Of a stretch of 64,000 bases of DNA, positions 47,765 to 61,216 are shown piece by piece. The translations under genes and the position numbers were made by a program. Numbering within the stretch: the stretch's first letter is position 1; each line of letters starts with the position of its first letter. The notes beneath the pieces are model-generated. The model was not told the DNA's origin. It saw only the letters and a program-made list of their open reading frames with translations, and made no database searches. Source of the stretch: Punica granatum (lineage: Eukaryota > Streptophyta > Magnoliopsida > Myrtales > Lythraceae); the NCBI RefSeq assembly GCF_007655135.1, contig NC_045128.1, positions 124,001 to 188,000 of the forward strand. Reading direction: 5' to 3'.

Positions 47765-48459
47765 TGAAAGATGGCCTTCCAGTTCAGAAACTTCACTTTG
47801 AATGGCAAAGATTGATTTCCATGTCCAGGCAGGAGAATACCACCTGTAACCTCTTTGATTTGTTAACTTGTATTCTTAATTATGGGGAAGCATTGGCCAT
47901 AGGCTATAGTACGTAGGAATAGAAAGAATTCTTTTTCTTTTATTTGATTGTAAACTGTTATATCGTTTTTCCTTATAAAATGAGAAATTAGTCTCTTGAT
48001 TATTAAAGACTTACGACCATTCATCAAGATCACTGTTGATAGTATATGATATGTCACTACTGCATTGATCATATTCATGGAATATGATGAAGTTTCAATA
48101 TATTTTGGTGGTGAAATGGTAAACATGCAAATCTCGTGCTCTTAATTCCTTTTAGTTTCGTTCTTGCGAATGTACTTTCCAGGCGAGATACCTAACGCAT
48201 AGTCTGAGGGCATAATCAATTACCAAATTGGGCTCTGATTTCGCTGTAGTTTTCATGTATATTCACTGGGTTGAGCAGTACACAATTCCTTGTATAGATG
48301 GATGGATCGCTAGTGGCACAGGTGTATAAATGAACTACAAATGAAGGATCTGACTGATACCATTATTTGCATTTATCTGTTCTTTGAAGTTGGAGCCTGT
48401 GCATGTCAAATAGTAAATCGTCAGCAGCCCTTCAAATGATTTTGTCTTATTAACATATG
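47765..48459. other. NAA35 3' flank
   Basis: This is the expected NAA35 3' UTR followed by AT-rich DNA. No further gene was seen. Confidence 0.5.
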
Positions 48460-49079
48460 CTAGATGATGACCCACACTATGCGCGGAATACTAAAGTGAA
48501 AGGATGGAAAAGTTATAAAAATTCATTTATAATTACAAATATTGAAAAGTTAATCGAAAAGAAAAAAATTCTAAAATCAGAATGGAAAAAGTGAAAGGAA
48601 CCCCTCCCCATTTAAGGTCATCAGTGGCATGTATGTTCGTCGATGACTTTGGAGGGGAGAGGTGGCTTCCCGCAAGGCCCTCTCCTCCGCAATCGGGAGA
48701 TCCTAGTTCCATTCGAGTTGGGATCTCTCGATTAGGGAGGAGGGGGTCTTGCTGGTGGCAACCTCTCCCCCTTCAAGGTCGATGGCGAAAGTGTAGGCTG
48801 TTGTCGACCTCCTAAGGGAAAGGGGGAGGGACAGCCATTGGTGAGACCCCCTCTTTTCGTAATCTGGGAGATGTTAGTTTGCTGCCCTTCCCCCTTCCCT
48901 TTCCAAGGTTGTCGCAAAAGTGACCTCGGAGGAGAAAGGGTGACCACTGACGAGCCCTCTTATAATTCGCTCTCTTTTTGCATCCTATTTTGGGTATTTT
49001 ATTTTTACTTTTAAACATTTTTAATATTAAAAAATTAATTCATATTTAAATGAAATGCTATATCAGCATATATTAAAAA

Positions 49080-49122
<43 letters not shown>

Positions 49123-50528
49123 ACAAGTCCCGAGCTAGATCTCACGCTGCAACGTGTTCAAAAACATAAACGAAACTATCTTGCGTTGCCACATCATTAT
49201 TCATTTTAAAGAATATGTAATAGAATATATATAGTCTAAATATATAAATATAGAGTGTAATATTACATAACTATGATTATAGTCCAATATACTCTATATA
49301 GAGTGAAATTTTCTTATTTAATTATTATGAAAATATCTTATACTCATATATAATAATAATAATAATAATAATATGACGTACCTATAATAATAGCAGATTT
49401 TATATATAGTTCTAAGTCTCTTTATTTCCTTCTCCAACTTTTTTCTTGGTTGAACTTTAATTTTGTAGAATGAATATTTTTTCTATATTCAAATTTCAAG
49501 CGGATTACTCCGACAATGATTATTTTGACATGATCTATAATTCAATTCCATTATACATGTCGCTTCAATAATTTTAAGACTTTTATGATTTCTATGCATT
49601 CAATAATTCTTTTTATTCTTATTTTCATAATTTAATTGAAATTTTTTCATGAAGTTTGAGTTCAATAGTTTTATTTCTTTATTCTTATTTCTTGGTTGAA
49701 CTTTGAATTGTTTAATAAACTTTTTTTAATACAAATTTCAAGCTGATTGCTTTTATATTAATTTTATTTTAGCTCTATCATGTGTGTTGCTTCAGTAAGT
49801 GAAAGACTTTTTTCGAAATCTTTGCCTTCATTATTTCTTTTTTACTCTTATTTTATAATTCAATGGATATATTTTTTCATGATCTTTAAGTTCAATAGTT
49901 TTATTTTTATTGATTTTTTTTGTAAGATTTGATTTGAGTATTCATAATAATGATAACATTAATGTTGATTTCTACTATCAATTATCAACTTCATTTACTA
50001 GTATATATTTTAAGTTCACCATCCTTTATTTCATACATGGGAAACTTTATGGTAATTCTATCCTATGAGATATTTTTTCCAATTATTTTACTTTTATAAG
50101 ATAGATAAATATCATAAATAGTATAATATTGATGAAAGGTATTTAGTATATCTCTAATTTAAATGTTTACTTATACATATATGATATTTAAGTATAAGAG
50201 GAGAGTAAACTTAGTACCTTTAATTTATAAATTTTATATAGGCATTATTTCTTGATAAGAATTAAAACTTGATTATATTATAATTTCTTATCGTATGTCG
50301 TTCTTCATGCGCGTTTTACATATTATAATGAAACTGAAAAACAATACTCGATTAGTTTCTAAAATTTTAGATTCTTTTTCTCAATTCCTAATTTTACATA
50401 AAACTTAAAATTTATATCAAAACCAAAATTTACATTATTTAATGATGACATCAATAATTTCTATATTTCAAAATTTATATCTTTAAATTCTTAGTTATAG
50501 CCCGCACAATGTGTGAGTCTTCATCTAG
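48460..50528. mobile_element. Region bounded by Helitron-like 3' ends
   Basis: On the right, CCCGCACAATGTGTGAG (50501-50517) forms a short hairpin followed by TCTTCAT and CTAG at 50525-50528, with T next: the layout of a Helitron 3' terminus. On the left, CTAGATGATGACCCACACTA (from 48460) is a related end in the opposite orientation, but the base after CTAG on that strand is C. The interior is AT-rich with TA and TAA microsatellites, plus a GC-rich low-complexity island at 48580-48960. No Rep/helicase frame was found. The boundaries may belong to two different decayed elements. Confidence 0.4.
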
Positions 50529-53500
50529 TTATTAATTAAAAATAATCATAGGACCATAGGTGAATTGATTAGGGAAGGTTGAAGAGTAAACCCAAAATAG
50601 ATTTAGAACTAAGATTACAAAAAGAAAAAAAGATTAGAACTAAAAATGAACCTGTACCCTAATGTAAAATCTCTATCGCTTACCTACCGAAAAAAATCTC
50701 TATCTGTTATATCTATCTATCTATCTAATCTTCCATCTTCTATCTTCTATTTAAGCTAGAGCAGAGTTACAAAATATAACTCTTCCAGAGCTTGACAAGT
50801 GGTCCAATAAGGCCACTCCTCTTTTCTTTTTCTTTTTTTGGTCAAATTTTTCTCTTTAACAAGTTAGTCCCTCAAATTTGATTTGATTTGGCTTTATTTT
50901 AATTATAATATTGCTTTCCTAATTCTAGATTTATATTATATTAACTTCTTAAGTAAATATTAAGAATAAAGTGATGGGTAATAAATTTATGAAAAGCAAA
51001 TTCTGAAATATTAAAGATATTCGATAAAGCTCTAATTTTAAATTTAAAAAAATTTTAATATTTGACATGCCAAAGTACTTAATGTAATATTTTCTAATTA
51101 ATTCATCAAAATTAGCTTGATAACCACATTTATATAATCTTTCTCTATTTCCACTTTTTTTAGTTTTATATTCATATAATAATATTTTTACTAAATTCTC
51201 AATATTAAAATAATTTGTATAAGAACTCTATTTTATTAATTCAATGATTTTTACATTATAATAATATGTATAGTGCATATACTGAATAAATGATAAATAA
51301 GAAATATTTATGGAGGTTTTACTGCAAAATAAAATGTGCAAAATTATTATAATGCTTTTAAAATTATTAAAATTTAATTATGAATTTAATTGTTTTAAAC
51401 TCTTTTATAAAATAAACCGCGGCAATATACTAAATGTCTTGTTTATAGGTACATTAAAGGAGAATAGGCCATGTGTCCCTTTTTCTCTTTTATCACTTCT
51501 ACCCTTTTTTATTTCTATTCTTTTTCCTACACAGTTGTATTTTTTCCATTATGGTCACTTTGTTTGATTTCTTTTGACATCCTTCAAAGGAATTTCAAAA
51601 TCGATATATAGCTATATACATATATAATTAACCAAAATGGGTCACACACTGCAAAAGTGAAGTCGAGTATCATTTTGATACTCACATGCATGCGTATTTA
51701 TTTTTCACAAAGTCATACTGCGTAACTTTTGTTTATATAAAAATAGTGGAGAATGAAAGGAAGAAGTCGGTGTTATTGGTTTGTTAGAACATATCTCACT
51801 ATGATGTCTCGGATTTATCAATTATTTCTTCTATATTTTCTTTTATTTTTTAGCCCAAAATAATATAATAAAATGGGTTAAGTTCATCAAATTCAATGAC
51901 AAATTCAAGTATTCATATATTTTAAACTAATAATGCCAAACTAAATTTGGGTTTTAGGGGTTACTTTGATACTTTATATAACAATGTAAGTGCCCAACAA
52001 AAACAATATAGTATCGTATTATAATTCGAGAATTAAAGATATAAGCATATAAGTAATATACTTACTACAAATAATATATGTGCGACTAGAATAATGATTA
52101 TAAGATTGTAATAACCAGTAGCAGATCTAGGACCCCAGTGTTAATGGGTGTAAAACTACAAATAGTAACCTCATTTGGAGTTATAAAAAGTTAGGGATAG
52201 GGTCACGCATTGTATAGGTGTGTAAAATAATTAATGAAATATAATATATTTCAATCTTCGTTAAAAAAAATTAATTTATTGAGAAAAAATTTATTTTTAA
52301 GAAAAATTATTACATTTTTTTGCAATTTTTATATAATAATTATCATAATTCAGTCAAGATTAAAACAATATAAAAAAGAAAATAATTAAAGAGCTGAAAG
52401 TTATGAAGATGGAGCTCCCATATTTTGCCGCTCAAAATGTATAGAATATAACTAGTTACAACATTGCGTGTTACAAAAGTATGTACGGACACTAATAAAA
52501 TAAATTTATTCAATATATTAACAATAAGTTTAATTTATTGAAAAACTTTTTATATTTCAATAAAATCTTTAATTTGTCAATGAGATATTTTTCTTTTTAT
52601 TTTTCATTATGTTTATCGTCGATCTTTAATAGAACAATTGGGTGTCATAATTTCATCAAAGTTAAAATAATAAAAAATATAGAGAACTTAGAGAGTTTAA
52701 GGATGGTCAAAATAGAGCTCACATGTTTCGCTCGTCAATTATATATATATATATATATATATTTAAATAATCTTATCATATAAATATTAATTTGATCATT
52801 GTCAATTTTACTAAAATTATAAATGTATCCGTAGTCCTATTTGAGTTCATGTAAAAAATTTGAAAACAAAGAAATCGATATCATATTTCATAGTAAGACA
52901 TTTTATTTTTTGGGTGAAATATGTACAAAATGATGAAAGACCTCCCTGAGAGAGAGTACGAACTTTGTCTATATCCTTCTTTGTAATTTATCAATATTAT
53001 AGGGATCAAATTAAGAAATTATTTGCCACTACTCAATGGACTCATATCCCCAGTGAGGTTTCTCAAAATTAAGTGGGTCAATTGACCCCACTATCATATA
53101 TGTATATATATACATATGATTTAATAAAAACAACTCTTTATTCGTAATATTTAGAAATTATGTATGAATTAATAATTAATAAAAAATAAAAATATTGCAT
53201 TGAAATTTAATTCTTGATAAGATTTCTTTACTTTAGAAAGAACCAATTAATATAAAAGAAGAAAAATATAGATTTCTATGAAATGATCGAACAAATAACT
53301 ATTAATGATTCCACAATTGATACATATATATATATACATCTGCCCCTCGTAATAACACTACCACATAATTAATCTAGTTTGAATCAAATAGTTTGACGCT
53401 TGTCCCTATCTATTCCATAAGTAAGTGCTTAAAATAACAATTCATGAAAGTTTTTTTTCTCCTAATTATCCATCTATTATTCTCATTATGCACATAAGAG

Positions 53501-54105
53501 TTCTATATGATTGAGTAGTCTGTTTGGACTCACAACATCATGCGCATGTTGAACATAGTGTAATATTTTTCGTTTGGTTTCGGATTAGGATTTTACTCCA
53601 TTTTACTCCACACATATAGGACAAAATTGGTAATAGTAGATGAAAAATTTATTATTAAAAAATTAGTGTAGATGTGAGAATTTATTATTAAAAGGGAGAA
53701 AAAGATAAAAAAAAAGAGTATGTATATATGTGAATGTAAAAGTTTATCGGGGAATTTATTATTAAAAATATTAATTGTAATAATATTTAGGAAAATGTAT
53801 GCGAGAGAATTTATTATTAAATAAGAGAAAAAGATAAAAAATAATGATTATGTTTTTTAATTGATGAAAAAATGAAGTGGAGTTGAGTGAAATTTCACTC
53901 CAAAATCAAAAGCAGCCATAGTAATTCGTCTGCCTACTTTCTTTTGCCTTTTCTTCCCTTCCCTTCCCTTCGATTCGAAGTGCTAACTTTGACAGGCCTG
54001 CCAGAGCCCAATAGTCAACATGCAGAATGGGGTGGGGCCGATATACTTACATACAAAACAGAAATAAGAGGGTAAGATGAGCCAACCCGGACCAAAAGAA
54101 GATTG

Positions 54106-54136
<31 letters not shown>

Positions 54137-54639
54137 GAGCTCGTGCGATGCACGCGTTATTGGCTGAAGCGATTTTTTCTAAATGAATTTTTAAAAATTT
54201 TGACATCACAATTGAAATGTTCATTAAGTTATATATATTATTAAATTGAAACCATTCCAATATTAATTCATACAACAAAAAATTAAAGATAATTGAAATT
54301 GAATTATAATACCAAATATGGATGGAGAAAATGATATTAATTAGAAAAAATATTACATTTTTTTAAATATCAAAATTTTAAAAATTGTACATATGACTTC
54401 CATGTACTTTGTAAAATAGGAAATGCAAATAATCTATTATCATAAATTATTCTTGTAAATTCTTACTTTTAAAATTTTTAAAATAGATTTATCTTTTACT
54501 TTTTCAAAAGTTTCAATATTTAAACATGCCTTTTGCATATCGGTGGATTTTCTTTTATTTACTAATTAAGTCGGAAAGAGATTACAAATACGTTATTTTT
54601 GTAATTTTTCTAATAAATTTTGAGATTATATTTTTTTTA
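50529..54639. other. AT-rich intergenic DNA with repeat debris
   Basis: No gene was found. TA microsatellites occur at 52738-52761 and 54103-54126. Near 53555-53925 there is a MITE-like segment with ACTCCA-rich ends and four repeats of GAATTTATTATTAAA. Near 54134-54155 the word CGTGCGATGCACG forms a hairpin like those of Helitron 3' ends. AAGTGGTCCAATAAGGCCAC near 50797 resembles sequence found inside Helitron 5' regions. All of these are fragments. Confidence 0.45.
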
Positions 54640-56593
54640 GGAGAAATAGAATGAAAAATCAATTACTTTCATAAAATTTCCCGAGCTATCAATTTATTAA
54701 ATTTTGGTCTAAAAAATCACAATATTTACCACCTTCCTTGATCTACCAATCCGTTAATTGGGCCGTCAAAACTGCTGGTATGGCTGTTAACAACGCTGAT
54801 GTGGCAAATGATTGCCTACATGGATGGCATGCCACAAACTTTTTAACTTGAAAAATCACATAGTTTGTTTTTCCCCCATCTACCAAAATATCAATAACTT
54901 TACAAAATCACGTAGTTTGCTTGTGTTCTCTCATCTACCAAAATATGGCTTCTTTCAAAAATCACATCTACCAGAATATGATTTCTTTGAATGATTATAA
55001 GTTTGAATTAGGGACTTATATATATGCATGTTGATTTGAATGTCAAAAAGAATTTTTTACAGAAAAGAAGTATTAGAACAGTTACAAGTTTGTCATTTTC
55101 AAATAAAAAGAATATTTATATTTGTTATCACATTAAGTAATATAGGAATTAGACATATTATACTACAAAAATAATAACCATCCCAAATAATCATTCCAAC
55201 AAGATTTGTGCGCACCAATATCCTGTAAAACTTTTAGCATGGTTCAACTTGTTGGACACAAATTATATTGGAATGATTATTTTATCAAGGTTATCATCTT
55301 TGCAATATAATGTTTAAGTTCCTATTTGTATATATATGAAAGCAGGATAAATGTGGGTTTGGACAACTGGTCCCAGAACGCTTCCTTTTTGTATCAAATT
55401 TTCTCGATTTTTTGAGCTTTTTCTAAATAATAAAATTGTGAATCTTTAGAAATATATAAATATAGATTTGTGAACCGTTCATTATTTTATCGATTTTCTA
55501 ATTTTTTTTATTTTAAATTTTAAAAACACTAAATATAGATTTGTGGAACCGGTCGTTATTTTCTTGGATTTTTAAATTTTATAAAAAAATAATTTTACTT
55601 TTATTTTTAAAACATATAGATATAGATATCTGAGAACGATTGTCATTTTCTCGCATGCACATAGTTTAATTTTAGTACATTCACAGTTAGATTTTTTGAG
55701 GTGAGTTCTTCAACTATTTATATTTTTCTCGCACATGAACTTTTTTGGAATTTTAGGATTTTTCAATTTTGTGCTTGTAGTTTAGGTATTAAATTTTGAT
55801 AATGCAGAGATGATGAATTTCTACCTTCAGCATTTTCATCATATCTGCATTATCAAAATTTAATAACAATCGTTTCCAGAAATCTACATCTACATGTACC
55901 ATGCCAAAATAAATTGAACCATGCTACAATAATCGATCTCAATGTCCAATAGGTTCAACCATGCTAAACTTTTATAGATGTTGATGTGCATAAGTTTTGT
56001 TGGAATGATTATTTTGGTATGGTTATTATCTTTGCAATATAATATGTCTATGTTCCTATATTACTTAATGTGGTAACATATATGAATATTCTTTTGATTT
56101 GCAAATAACAAAGTTGTAATGGTTCTAACACTTCTTTTCTATTAAAAATTATTTTAACATTCAAAACAATATACATATATATAAGTTCGTAATTCAAACT
56201 TATAATTATTCAAAGAAGTCACATTTTGGTAGAAGTGATTTTTGAAAGAAGCCATATTTTGGTAGATGATGAAACATAAGTAAACTGTGTGATTTTTTAA
56301 AGTTGTTGATATTTTGGTAGATGAAGGAAATGTTATTGATATTTTAGTAGATGAGGGAAAAAGACAAACTATGTTAATATTCTAGTTAAAAAGTTTGTGG
56401 CATGCCACCCAAGTAAGCAACCGCCTGCCACATCAGAATCGTTAACAGCCACGTCAGCAGTTTTGACGGTCCAATTAACAGATTGGCAGATTAGAGAAAT
56501 AGAGGTAAACGTTGTGATTTTTCAGGCCAAAATTTTAAAAATTGGTAAATCAGAAAATTTCATGAAATGAATTGATTTTTTAGGCTATTTTCC
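54640..56593. mobile_element. Long-arm foldback element, MULE-like, 1954 bp
   Basis: Two arms of roughly 600 bases (about 54640-55245 and 55955-56593) are inverted copies of each other at perhaps 75-85% similarity by eye. The tips are GGAGAAATAG and CTATTTTCCC. Internal landmarks occur in mirrored order: ACATAGTTTGTTTTTC, CATCTACCAAAATATC, GGCATGCCACAAACTTTTTAA and ATTACTTAATG. Flanking TTTTTTTTA and TTTTTGTAA could be a 9-bp target duplication (7 of 9 match), as in Mutator-like elements, but T-runs make this weak. The central part has a second hairpin (55787-55865). There is no coding capacity. Confidence 0.75.
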
Positions 56594-56809
56594 CTTTTTG
56601 TAAATCAAGAATGTGCTTGTATAATAAAATTATAAAGTATTTAATGATTTATATACATTTACTAATTTGATTCTAGTTGTATATTATATAACCTTATGCT
56701 ATATAAATTTTCATTTTTAACCCATTTATTATGGGGATACAACTTCATATATATATATATATAAGTATATGTTATTAATTTATCCACTGAAAAATATTTG
56801 TTTATACAA

Positions 56810-57267
56810 TATGATTGTACATGATGGGCTGGACAATGAAATGAAGAATGTTATGGACTAGAAAATTGGTTCGAATCGCGAACCGAACTTATCATTCTGG
56901 GGCCACCTTGATACATCAAATTGATAACAACCTCTAGAGGAAATATTCCCTCCATAATTTTCTCTCGTATATCTCAAATATCTTGGATATTATATTTACT
57001 TAATATCTACTTCATGTATTCCACTATCTATTATATGCAACCACATATCTTATATAGATTATGATATCCTAATAGAGATTTTATACGGTCTCTATAAATA
57101 CCCTCCAAGTATGCCTAGATCCTAAGTTCAATCTTTTTTTTTCTTCTACAAACGCTCACTTAAGCATCAAAAAAGGAAATCGAGATTCCCTCTCATTCTT
57201 TCCTTTTTTGTAGTTCCCTCGAGGCTTGCACGTGATCAAGACCAAATTTTTTCGAACTCTAATATCA
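56810..57267 (+). mobile_element. Ty3/Gypsy 5' LTR, boundaries approximate
   Basis: A TATA-like TCTATAAATA lies at 57091-57100. The region ends in ATATCA at 57267, followed directly by GCGCCATTTGTGGGGA, the layout of a plant Gypsy primer-binding site. A gag start (ATG at 57335, MVLTRSATKSQAG) lies just downstream. The 5' edge is not fixed and the partner LTR must lie beyond the window. Confidence 0.55.
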
Positions 57268-57334
57268 GCGCCATTTGTGGGGAACGACACGAAAGTCATC
57301 CACATCAATTGTTTTCCACCACTGAGAAGAAACA

Positions 57335-58087
57335 ATGGTTCTAACTAGAAGTGCAACAAAGTCTCAAGCCGGGAATGATAGGTCTTGGGGACTCTAAACC
57401 CTTTGTAGCAGGATGCAACAAACATCCCAGCGCAGTTGGCTCATCAATATTCGTCATCGCCGCACGAGCCAAACATGGTTTCGATTAGATCAGCTAGCGC
57501 TAGACGTCCGAGCAATGATGGAAGCCATCATCGGTGGTTGTACGGCCTCTCAGGGCACTCGGGCTGGCTTAAAGAACGATGCGGCTATTAACTGAAGGCT
57601 GAACTAGAAAGAAGACGACGCTGCTTCCTCCAAGCATAGGACGAAATCCCTCCGCAAAGGGAATTTTGATAAACTACTCAGCGACATGCCCTCGCTGATT
57701 ACAATCCCTCTTGGACCGGTTGCAACTCTCTCTTCGGAAGAAGTCCAACACCTCATCAAGGAGAAGGTTGCAAAACTATTCAGGCTACTGAGCGAAAACT
57801 GTTGGGCCTTTCATCTCCTAACGAGAACCTTGAATCCCTTATGTTGCAGGATATCCTTAATACTAATGTATCTCGTAAATTTAATTTCCCTCAAATAACT
57901 CCTTTTGATGGAAAAATAAATCCAGTCAACCAAGTGAGCCACCACATCACATCACTTTTCTAAAGAGGCGCTTTCAAGAACCTCTAATGCTTGTTGTTTT
58001 CCAGGACCCTCACTGGGATTGCCTCCGACTGGTTTCACTCGCTGGCTCTTGGCTCTATCACTAGCTTCAAGCAATTGCAGGAGTTGT
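57335..58087 (+). pseudogene. Ty3/Gypsy gag, 5' part, broken
   Basis: Several frames are needed to follow the gag. It starts MVLTRSATKSQAGNDRSWGL and then hits a stop. Further pieces include KFNFPQITPFDGKINP and LFSRTLTGIASDWFHSLALG, typical of the retrotransposon gag (capsid) domain. Multiple stops and frameshifts show an old, dead copy. The gag frame is cut at codons LQEL by the Copia insertion at 58088 and resumes at 63082. Confidence 0.75.
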
Positions 58088-58295
58088 TATTAGGGAAGTC
58101 AATCCCGGATATATTGCTTATTAATTCTGTATCTTTATTTACCCTGTATCTTACCATATCCACTGGAATTAGCTTGCTGTATTTTGTCTTTCCTATTTTA
58201 AGCTTCTAGACAATTTTGGTGTATATTAAGTCATGGATGTACAATAAACCGGTGTGACAAGTGAATATAGAGAATTCCTTTCTCTCAAATTTACA
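58088..58295 (+). repeat. Copia 5' LTR, 208 bp
   Basis: It starts TATTAGGGAAGTCAATCCCG and ends CTCAAATTTACA. By eye it is identical to the 3' LTR at 62874-63081. It begins TA rather than the usual TG. Confidence 0.95.
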
Positions 58296-58343
58296 TGGTA
58301 TCAGAGCAAAAAGGATCTCTGAGACTTGTGTAAGAGTGAGATA

Positions 58344-61088
58344 ATGAGTAGCAGCAAGGGGAAGATGATTGATATCACCTCGCCATATTTTCTCAGTACA
58401 GCAGATGGCATGGGAGCCGTACTCGTGACTTGCAAGCTCACGGGCACAAATTATTCGACCTGGTCAAGGGCCATGTTGAACGCCTTACAAGCCAAGAATA
58501 AACTCGGCTTTGTCGATGGAAGTCTGGTGAAACCTATAGAGACAGCAGAGGAGTATGGAGCATGGAAAATTTGCAATGCTACTGATGTTGCTTGGATTTT
58601 TAACTCGTTAGATACGAGTCTACACGCCAGTGTTGCTTATGCAGGTGAGGCTAAGGCACTCTGGGATGATCTGAAGCAACGTTTTTCTCAAGGGAATGCA
58701 ACAAGGATTCAGCAGATTAAGGCAGAATTGAGTGTTCTGAAGCAAGATGGACTCACAGTTGGGAAATACTACACTGTATTGAAAGGGTTATGGGATGAGT
58801 TGGATGATTACTCGCCAATACCAAAGTGTACATGTACTGCTGTGGCTGAGTTTGTGAAGCAAAAGGAAGAAGAGAAGATTCATCAGTTCTTAATGGGGCT
58901 GAATGCAGAAACATTTGGGACTGTGCGATCCCAGATTTTGACATATGATCCTTTACCATCAATGGCAAAGGTCTATAACATGATGATCCTGGAGGAGAGT
59001 CAAAAGATGGCCACGAGAAATCGGGATATTAGCATGGAAGGTACTGCTCTCGCAGCAATGGGCAGTGACCTACCGAGAAGGAAAAGCTGTAGTTATTGTG
59101 GGAAGAATGGTCATGAGAGGGCTGAATGTTATCGTTTAATGTCTTGTAGTTATTGTGGGAAGAATGGGCATGAAAGAACAGATTGCTATCGGTTGAATGG
59201 GTATCTAGCTGATAAGGGCGAAAGAAGAAATGGTGTTGGCAGGAAAGACACAAATTATCAAGGAAGAAGGCAAGAAGGATGGAAGCAATCAAAGGCAGAC
59301 AACCAGCTGAGAGAAGGGGCACGGTCTACTGGATACCTGGCCAATGATAATCCTCTGGTAAGCTCATGGAAAGGGGGAGCTGCTGCCACCATCACTGGAG
59401 AACAAGTCCAACAGATTCAGCATTTACTGGCCATGCTAGGACAGAACAGCAAGACTACTCTTGAACAAGTCTCTGGTATGTCCTTTAACTTGGCTGTGGG
59501 AGGCTCAAACTGGATACTAGATACAGGCGCTACACAACACATCACAGGAAATATAAATTGTATGACCGAATCATTCCCAGTTGAAAAGCCATACCCAATA
59601 TGGGTTGCGGATGGAAGGTCTGTTTACGCTAAGAGAATTGGGACTGTTCAACTAGGACCTAATTTTTTTTTGAAGGATGTGCTCTACATACCTGAGTTCA
59701 CTTGCAACCTCATTTCCGTTGGGCGTTTGGTTAAGGATATGAGCTGTATTGTCACTTTTTCTTCTGATTTTTGCATAGTGCAGGACCAAACCATGAGGAA
59801 GGTGATTGGAGTGGCTAAATTACTTGGGGGACTCTACTGTTTCGGGTGTGTGGCAACTCACTCAGCTCTGGCATCTTTCGAAGGACAAGACTTCGAGAAG
59901 TGGCATATGCGTTTGGGACACCCGTCACGGAAGGCAATGTCTTTAATCCCTGCAATAAAACTACTTAGTGCTGAGAATAAGGCTTGTGATGTTTGTTTTA
60001 GAGCCAAACAAACTCGAGCTGTTTTTCCTTATAGTTCCAATAACGCCACGCAGATATTCGATCTTATTCATTGCGATATATGGGGACCATATCATACCCC
60101 TTCTCTATCAGGAGCACATTTTTTCTTGACAATAGTTGATGATTATAGTCGAGCCACATGGGTGTTCTTAATGCGCGAGAAGGCTGAAACACAGCGCAAA
60201 TTATTTGAATTTCATCGTATGGTGGCAACACAGTTTGAAAAGTCGATTAAGGTGATAAGGACAGATAATGGAACTGAATTCCTTTCAAGAGCAATGCAAA
60301 AATTTTACACTGACAATGGCATTCTCCATCAGACCACATGTGTTGAGACCCCACAACAAAATGGCAGGGTAGAGCGCAAGCATAGACATGTACTGAATGT
60401 GGCCAGGGCTTTGCGGTTTCAAGCACAACTTCCTATAACTTTCTGGGGAGAGTGTGTGCTGACTGCAAGCTATTTAATCAATTATACACCCACATCAGTG
60501 TTAGGAGGACGAAGTCCGTATGAGTTATTGTTTGGTCGATGTCCTAACATTGGACACTTGCGTGTCTTTGGGTCTTTATGCTATGCATTATACAAACCGA
60601 AGAATAAAGATAAGTTTGCAGATCGGTCTAGAAAGTGTATGTTTCTTGGATATCCCTATGGAAAGAAGGGATGGAAAGTATACGATTTAGCCACCGAAGA
60701 AGTGTTTGTTTCACGGGATGTAATTTTTTATGAAGATGTATTTCCTTTTGCTGCAACGGTCAAGGAAAGTAAGGAGAGTTCAGCGAGATTAATTCCTCCA
60801 ACTGATGGTGGAGATGAATATTTTTATTTTCAAGCTGCAAGTGGACATCCTGACAGTTATAATGATGAGCAAGAGACTGAGTTCAACGAGAGGGGGAGTG
60901 ATGGTACAACTCCACCAGGGGATAACTCAAGCAGGGAGTCACAGTTCAATATTGGTGCGCTTTCTGATCAACAATCACAGGAGCAAGTTCGGCCTGCAGA
61001 CTATACAGGAGGCAGTAGCTCTTCTCATACTGATCAACTCGGTGGGCAACCATCTCAGCAAGTACTTCAACATGGAGAACAATTGTAG
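58344..61088 (+). pseudogene. Copia gag-protease-integrase frame, 914 codons
   Basis: One open frame runs from ATG 58344 to a TAG at 61086-61088. The gag N-terminus contains GTNYSTWSRAMLNALQAK, as in UBN2/gag-polypeptide families of plant Copia. Two tandem CCHC zinc knuckles (CSYCGKNGHERAECYRL and a near-copy, about residues 248-285) follow. The protease has LDTGATQH at about 391. The pre-integrase zinc region has KWHMRLGHPS, and the integrase DDE residues sit in HCDIWGPY, RTDNGTEF and NGRVERKH. In related elements the polyprotein continues through reverse transcriptase without a stop, so the TAG here looks like a mutation. After it the same frame is open to the poly-C tract at 61198. Confidence 0.92.
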
Positions 61089-61197
61089 GAGTCTGTGGAA
61101 CCTGATGGCACAAGGGAACTGTTGAGGAAGTCAGGAAGGGTAACAAAGGTATCCACTCGATTGAAGGATTACATATGTCATGCTCGAGTGCCACACA

Positions 61198-61216
61198 CCC
61201 CCCCCCCCCCCCCCCC
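61198..61216. repeat. 19-base poly-C tract in Copia pol
   Basis: A run of C falls in the linker between integrase and reverse transcriptase. Upstream of it the gag-pol frame is frame 0; downstream the reverse transcriptase is in another frame, so the length of this run sets the frameshift. Confidence 0.85.

Noticed and set aside
48460..48490. A complete Helitron 3' end on the minus strand
   Set aside because: The base following CTAG on that strand is C, not T, and no 5' TC end could be paired; kept only as a tentative boundary.
52738..52783. Telomere- or centromere-type satellite in the AT-rich right half
   Set aside because: Only simple TA runs occur; no higher-order tandem unit was found between 49 and 57 kb.
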